Assembly (NCBI RefSeq): GCF_003148475.1
Contig: NZ_QGGG01000009.1
Span: 159,588 to 223,587, forward strand
Length of the DNA stretch: 64,000 nt
Reading direction: 5' to 3'
Origin: Pseudaminobacter salicylatoxidans
GTDB lineage: Bacteria; Pseudomonadota; Alphaproteobacteria; Rhizobiales; Rhizobiaceae
Both the position numbers and the translations under genes were made by a program. Below, in pieces: positions 59,990 through 64,000 of the stretch (position 1 is the stretch's first letter; each line of letters opens with the position of its first letter). Below the pieces are notes generated by a model. The model did not search any database, was not told the DNA's origin, and saw only the letters and a list, made by a program, of their open reading frames with translations.

Positions 59990-62900
59990 GCATGTCGGGT
60001 TATACCGAATCCCAACCCTTCAGCAGGACGTCCGCGAAGGAAGAAGATGCAGGCCCGCGCGCAGTGGGCAATGCGCAGTCGCATCGGCTTCGTACTGGCG
60101 GCCTGATCGATCGCAAGGCGCCGCTGCGCTTTACTTTCGACGGTCAGGTAATGACCGGTTATGCCGGGGATACGCTGGCCTCGGCGCTGATCGCAAACGG
60201 CGTCAAGCTTGTTGCCCGTTCGTTCAAGTACCATCGCCCGCGCGGCATTATGACGGCCGGTTCCGAGGAACCGAGCGCATTGGTGGAGATGCGTTCCGCC
60301 GCTCGCCGCGAGCCGAACACGCGAGCGACCACGCAGGAGCTTTATCACGGCCTCGTGGCGAGCAGCCAGAATAGCTGGCCTTCGCTCCGGCGCGACTTCA
60401 TGGCGATCAATTCGCTGCTGTCGCCGATTTTCGTGGCCGGGTTCTATTATAAGACCTTCATGTGGCCGGCAAAGTTCTGGGAAACGCTCTATGAGCCGCT
60501 GATCCGCCGCGCCGCTGGTCTGGGCAAGAGCGCGGGTCAGCCCGACCCGGACCATTATGACAAGGTCTGGGCGCATTGCGACGTACTGGTCGTCGGATCG
60601 GGTGCCGCCGGTCTGTCGGCTGCTCTCGCGGCTGGGCGCACGGGTGCTCGTGTCATCCTGGTGGAAGAGGACACGCGCCTTGGTGGTCGCTTGCTGAGTG
60701 ACGGGGGCGAAATCGACGGCATGCTGGCCGGCGAATGGCTTCGTGAAACCTCGGCCGAACTCGAGGCGATGGGCAACGTTCGTATAATGACGCGCACGGC
60801 TCTGTTCGGTGTCTATGATGGCGGCACTTATGCTGCGCTGGAGCGTGTCAACGACCATGTTCCGGTTCCTGGATCGCATCAGGTACGCCAGCGTTTGTGG
60901 CGCATCGTCGCCAAGCGCAGCGTGGTTGCCGCAGGCGCCCTGGAGCGGCCGATTGTATTTCCGGGTAACGACCGTCCCGGCGTGATGATGGCTTCCGCCG
61001 TTCGCACGTATGTCAACCGCTTTGCAGCTATGCCGGGCCGGCAGATTGCGCTTTTTACCAACAATGATGATGGCTGGCGCACAGCGGAGGCGATCCAGGA
61101 TGCCGGGGGCTCAGTCGCGGCAGTGGTGGACCCGCGTGGCCAGATTCCTGCCGCCTATCAGGCGATGGCGAAGGCTTCCGGGCTGCGTATGCTGTCCGGG
61201 GTCGTGTCCGATATCAAGGGCGGTGTGGACGGCGTTCGTGGCATCGTGGTCATTGGGAACGACGGTCGCAGCCAACGAATTTCGGCGGACTGCCTTGCAG
61301 TCTCCGGCGGTTGGAATCCGAATGTTGGGCTCTCGTGCTTTCATCGCGGTCGGCCGGTGTGGCATGAAGATATTGCCGCTTTCGTTCCAGGTGATTGCCC
61401 GGCCGGGATGACGATGGCAGGTGCGGCGAAGGGTGAGTTCTCGCTCGGCGAATGCCTGCGCGACGGTCATGCCGCAGGCGCCGCTGCCGCTGCGGATTGT
61501 GGCTATCACAAGAATGCCGGCACGTCGGCACAAGCGGGAGAGGAGGCCTATGCGATCTCGCCTCTGTGGCAGGTGAAGGGCAAGGGTAAGGCTTTTGTCG
61601 ACTTCCAGCACGACGTCACCGCGTCCGATGTGACGCTGGCGCAGCGCGAAGGCTATGAGAGCGTCGAGCACCTGAAGCGCTACACAACGCTTGGCATGGC
61701 GACCGATCAGGGAAAGACGTCAAATATCAACGGCTTGGCAATTATGGCTGCCGCCAGCGGCCGCTCTATTCCCGAGACCGGTACCACCATTTACCGGCCG
61801 CCCTATGCACCGGTCGCGATCGGTGCCTTCGCAGGTCACAATCGCGACGAGAATTTCCATGCTTGGCGGCTCGCCCCGTCGCACCATTGGGCAGCGGCAC
61901 GCGGTGCGGTGTTCGTCGACGTCGGTCTGTGGAAGCGAGCGCAGTGGTACCCGCAACCGGCTGAGAAAGACTGGCTGCAATCGGTCAGTCGCGAGGTCAT
62001 GGCCGTACGCAACGGCGTTGGCTTTTGCGATGTCTCCACGCTCGGCAAGGTCGACGTGCGAGGCGCCGATGCCGGGGTTTTCCTTGATCGTGTCTACATC
62101 AACGCCTTTTCCTCGCTCGCCATCGGCAAGGCGCGCTACGGTTTGATGCTGCGCGAAGACGGTATAGTCATGGACGACGGCACCACATCGCGTCTGGCGG
62201 AAGACCATTATTTCCTGACGACGACGACTGCAAAGGCCGGCGTCGTCATGCAGCATCTGGAATTCTGCCGGCAGGTGCTGTGGCCGGAGCTCGACGTGCA
62301 GCTTTCGTCGGCCACCGATCAGTGGGCGCAGTTCTCCATCGCGGGGCCGAAGACACGCGATCTCCTGCAGGCGCTATGCGACCCAGCCGAAGACCTCAGC
62401 AACGAAGGCTTCCCATTCATGGGCGCTCGTGAGGTCAAGTTGCGCGGTGGCGTCACGGCCCGCCTGTTCCGAATCTCCTTCTCCGGCGAAATGGCCTTCG
62501 AAATTTCCGTGCCGGCACGCTACGGGAATGCCATGGCCGAGAACCTGATGATCGCCGGCAAGCCTTTCAGCGTCACGCCTTATGGCACAGAGGCGTTGAG
62601 CGTCATGCGCATCGAAAAGGGCCACGTCGCCGGCCCCGAACTCAACGGCACCACGACTGCGGACGACCTTGGTCTCGGCAAGATGATGTCCAGGAAGAAG
62701 GACTTTATCGGTCGTATCATGGCCGGGCGTGAGGCGCTGACCGCGCCAGATCGCCAGGTGGTCGTCGGTATCAAGCCGATTGACGTGCAGCGCCGCCTCC
62801 GTTCCGGTGCTCATGTGATCCCGAAGGAAGAGCTTCCTGGACCGGACACCGATGAAGGTTACGTGACCTCCGTGTGTTTCTCCCCGACGCATAACCAGTG

Positions 62901-63045
62901 GCTGGGCCTTGGACTGGTCAGGCGCGGACGCGAAAGATACGGCGAGGTGGTGCGTATCCATGATCCGCTGAGGAACGAGGATTACGAAGCTGAGATTTGC
63001 AGCCCGGTCTTCTACGATCCGGAGGGAGTGCGTCAACGTGGCTGA
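59986..63045 (+). CDS. mgdC: N-methylglutamate dehydrogenase subunit C (SoxA-like)
   Basis: A 1019-residue large subunit. The N-terminus (about 40-105, LRFTFDGQVMTGYAGDTLAS and RSFKYHRPRGIM) is ferredoxin-like; a Rossmann domain begins with VLVVGSGAAGLSAALAAGR (about 200-218) and binds NAD; the C-terminal part (from about 620) is a GcvT-like tetrahydrofolate-binding fold (seen as SFSGEMAFEISVPARYG and EALSVMRIEKGHVAGPELNG). It channels the formaldehyde from the N-methyl group to tetrahydrofolate. The ATG at 59986 overlaps mgdB; a second ATG at 59992 is possible. Confidence 0.93.
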   Translation: MSMSGYTESQPFSRTSAKEEDAGPRAVGNAQSHRLRTGGLIDRKAPLRFTFDGQVMTGYAGDTLASALIANGVKLVARSFKYHRPRGIMTAGSEEPSALVEMRSAARREPNTRATTQELYHGLVASSQNSWPSLRRDFMAINSLLSPIFVAGFYYKTFMWPAKFWETLYEPLIRRAAGLGKSAGQPDPDHYDKVWAHCDVLVVGSGAAGLSAALAAGRTGARVILVEEDTRLGGRLLSDGGEIDGMLAGEWLRETSAELEAMGNVRIMTRTALFGVYDGGTYAALERVNDHVPVPGSHQVRQRLWRIVAKRSVVAAGALERPIVFPGNDRPGVMMASAVRTYVNRFAAMPGRQIALFTNNDDGWRTAEAIQDAGGSVAAVVDPRGQIPAAYQAMAKASGLRMLSGVVSDIKGGVDGVRGIVVIGNDGRSQRISADCLAVSGGWNPNVGLSCFHRGRPVWHEDIAAFVPGDCPAGMTMAGAAKGEFSLGECLRDGHAAGAAAAADCGYHKNAGTSAQAGEEAYAISPLWQVKGKGKAFVDFQHDVTASDVTLAQREGYESVEHLKRYTTLGMATDQGKTSNINGLAIMAAASGRSIPETGTTIYRPPYAPVAIGAFAGHNRDENFHAWRLAPSHHWAAARGAVFVDVGLWKRAQWYPQPAEKDWLQSVSREVMAVRNGVGFCDVSTLGKVDVRGADAGVFLDRVYINAFSSLAIGKARYGLMLREDGIVMDDGTTSRLAEDHYFLTTTTAKAGVVMQHLEFCRQVLWPELDVQLSSATDQWAQFSIAGPKTRDLLQALCDPAEDLSNEGFPFMGAREVKLRGGVTARLFRISFSGEMAFEISVPARYGNAMAENLMIAGKPFSVTPYGTEALSVMRIEKGHVAGPELNGTTTADDLGLGKMMSRKKDFIGRIMAGREALTAPDRQVVVGIKPIDVQRRLRSGAHVIPKEELPGPDTDEGYVTSVCFSPTHNQWLGLGLVRRGRERYGEVVRIHDPLRNEDYEAEICSPVFYDPEGVRQRG

Positions 63046-63664
63046 TTTTTCTTGGGAACGTCAATCGCCCCTCGACAAGGCGCTGGTGGCCGGCGTCCAC
63101 GGTGTCGACGGTCAGACGGGTGTAACGCTGACAGAGATCCGGAGCATCCTGTTGGTGCAGGTAATGGCCCGTCGCGGCAAGACGGCTGAAACCGCCAAGG
63201 CTGCGAGAAAGTTGTTCGGTGTCGAACCGCCAGCCGCACCAGGCGCAGCGTTCGGCAATGGCGCCACGCTGATATGGTCCGGGCCAGATCAGTTTCTGGT
63301 TTTTGCGCCATATGGCGACGGCAGCCAATTTGGGCGGATCACTGAAGCCTTCGCAGGCATTGCTTCGTTGTCGGATCAGTCGGATGGCCGCTCACTGCTG
63401 CGCATTTCCGGTTCGTGCGCGACGCAGGCCATGGCCAAGTTCACGTCGCTCGATCTGCATGACGACGTTTTTGCGGTAAACGCTGCGGCCACCACCTCCG
63501 TCGATCATACTGCGGTCAATATCTGGCGCGACGCTGACAGTACAGAAGGGCTACCAGTTTACAATCTCGCGGTATTTACCAGCTTCGCCGATAGCCTGTA
63601 TCGTATGATCGCTGACTCTTCACTCGAGTACGGCTTGCGAGCGGCCTCGATCGAAGCCGCGTAG
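63038..63664 (+). CDS. mgdD: N-methylglutamate dehydrogenase subunit D (SoxG-like)
   Basis: A 208-residue subunit of the sarcosine oxidase gamma type. GNGATLIWSGPDQFLVFAPY, SLSDQSDGRSLLRISG and YNLAVFTSFADSLYRMIADS are family blocks, the last equal to the GcvT-like C-terminal fold. It completes the four-subunit enzyme. The GTG at 63038 overlaps the mgdC stop by eight bases and follows GGAGGGAG. It is the last gene of the operon. Confidence 0.93.
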   Translation: MADFSWERQSPLDKALVAGVHGVDGQTGVTLTEIRSILLVQVMARRGKTAETAKAARKLFGVEPPAAPGAAFGNGATLIWSGPDQFLVFAPYGDGSQFGRITEAFAGIASLSDQSDGRSLLRISGSCATQAMAKFTSLDLHDDVFAVNAAATTSVDHTAVNIWRDADSTEGLPVYNLAVFTSFADSLYRMIADSSLEYGLRAASIEAA

Positions 63665-63687
63665 AGTTTCCGTCAGTCATGGCGCAA

Positions 63688-63711
63688 AGCCCTATTCAAT
63701 CGAATGGGGCT
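63688..63711 (+). terminator. Possible hairpin terminator after mgdD
   Basis: AGCCCTATTC and GAATGGGGCT pair at ten positions (one G-U) around AATC, 23 bases after the mgdD stop. The stem is good but no T run follows, so it is at best a partial terminator. The open frames over it are judged spurious. Confidence 0.45.
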
Positions 63712-63848
63712 GTATGGTCATCGATACAAATTTCGGACGAAGAGGAGATCCAGTTTTCGGCAAATTCCGAAGACTTCGGCCACAGCTGGGACTTCCGGGA
63801 TCGCGGTGCATGGCAAAGCGATCGAACTGTGGGGAGTCCCGTAGGAAG

Positions 63849-63880
63849 AAAAAAAGGCTTGGCAGCATTGTGCCAAGCCT
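63849..63880 (-). terminator. Rho-independent terminator of fhs
   Basis: On the minus strand a perfect nine-base stem (GGCTTGGCA / TGCCAAGCC, 63856-63864 and 63871-63879) with a six-base loop is followed by seven T bases (63855 down to 63849). It lies about 50 bases downstream of the fhs stop. This is the clearest intrinsic terminator in the window. Confidence 0.88.
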
Positions 63881-63928
63881 GAAGGGCGCGCTGGCTTGGG
63901 AGAAATGCGCCGCGTAGCGGCGGATTCG

Positions 63929-64000
63929 TCAGAACAGTCCTTCGATCTGTCCGTGTTGGTTGAGGAAGATCTTTTCGGATGATGGGACCTTCGGCAGTCC
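63929..64000 (-). CDS. fhs: Formate-tetrahydrofolate ligase, C-terminal end (cut by window edge)
   Basis: The last 23 codons of a minus-strand gene are visible. They read GLPKVPSSEKIF... and end GQIEGLF before TGA; the GLPKVP-to-GLF ending is the conserved C-terminus of formate-tetrahydrofolate ligase. The enzyme joins formate to tetrahydrofolate with ATP, or runs in reverse to release formate and ATP. It is convergent with the mgd operon, whose product passes a C1 unit to tetrahydrofolate. The call rests on a short stretch only. Confidence 0.8.
   Translation of the reverse strand, partial: GLPKVPSSEKIFLNQHGQIEGLF

Noticed and set aside
58414..63664. Heterotetrameric sarcosine oxidase
   Set aside because: The subunits fit both enzymes, but mgsABC and gmaS directly upstream argue for N-methylglutamate dehydrogenase; no glyA or other sarcosine genes are adjacent.
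63679..63917. Two short plus-strand frames after mgdD
   Set aside because: They overlap the hairpin and the fhs terminator, have no ribosome site and no family similarity.
1..64000. tRNA genes, insertion sequences, prophage or CRISPR arrays
   Set aside because: I looked for transposase-like proteins, terminal repeats, regular spaced repeats and tRNA T-loops and saw none that I could support.

Overview
The window is GC-rich DNA, almost fully coding, from an alphaproteobacterium. The gene content (a succinoglycan-type exo cluster, many high-affinity ABC uptake operons, an N-methylglutamate pathway) points to the order Hyphomicrobiales (Rhizobiales), most likely a Mesorhizobium/Aminobacter/Phyllobacteriaceae-like organism. 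This is inferred from gene families, not from a marker gene. I saw no rRNA, tRNA, insertion sequence or CRISPR array.

1-17.9 kb: exopolysaccharide cluster. Reading inward from the left edge, the genes follow the known Sinorhizobium meliloti succinoglycan set: exoP (cut by the window edge), exoN, exoO, exoM, exoA, exoL and exoK, then a small unknown protein and a galE/exoB epimerase, then exoT, exoW, exoV, exoU, exoX, exoY, exoF, exoQ and exoZ. Precursor supply, repeat-unit assembly, pyruvylation, acetylation, flipping, polymerisation, export and chain cleavage are all present. The succinyltransferase exoH and the exoI gene are missing; galE and the unknown gene occupy the place where they would be expected.

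17.9-30.4 kb: a LysR regulator and an amidohydrolase on the minus strand face an eight-gene plus-strand operon: a polyamine-type ABC transporter, an M24 (creatinase-fold) hydrolase, a D-amino-acid-oxidase-type flavoprotein, an M20 deacylase/peptidase and a trimethylamine-dehydrogenase-like flavoprotein. Together they look like a full uptake and degradation route for an unidentified nitrogenous, perhaps N-methylated or cyclic, compound.

30.6-40.4 kb: a GntR/UTRA regulator with a TSUP permease and DUF1634 partner; then an XRE-cupin regulator, a branched-chain-amino-acid-type ABC transporter and a cysteine hydrolase (isochorismatase fold). A glutamine-synthetase-like ligase lies convergent to these. 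Two matching inverted repeats, before the XRE-cupin gene and before the transporter operon, are candidate operators.

40.7-50.0 kb: a LacI-controlled sugar-alcohol operon with a CUT1 ABC transporter, an FGGY kinase and a ribitol 2-dehydrogenase, so ribitol -> D-ribulose -> D-ribulose 5-phosphate is the likely route. An extra FAD oxidoreductase is unexplained. A perfect palindromic LacI-type operator lies just before the regulator, and three stable intercistronic stem-loops divide the operon.

50.2-64.0 kb: methylamine use by the N-methylglutamate pathway. A divergent XRE-cupin regulator and a long non-coding region precede an APC permease, a universal-stress protein, mgsABC (N-methylglutamate synthase), gmaS (gamma-glutamylmethylamide synthetase) and mgdABCD (N-methylglutamate dehydrogenase). 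The right edge cuts the convergent fhs gene (formate-tetrahydrofolate ligase), which fits handling of the released C1 unit.
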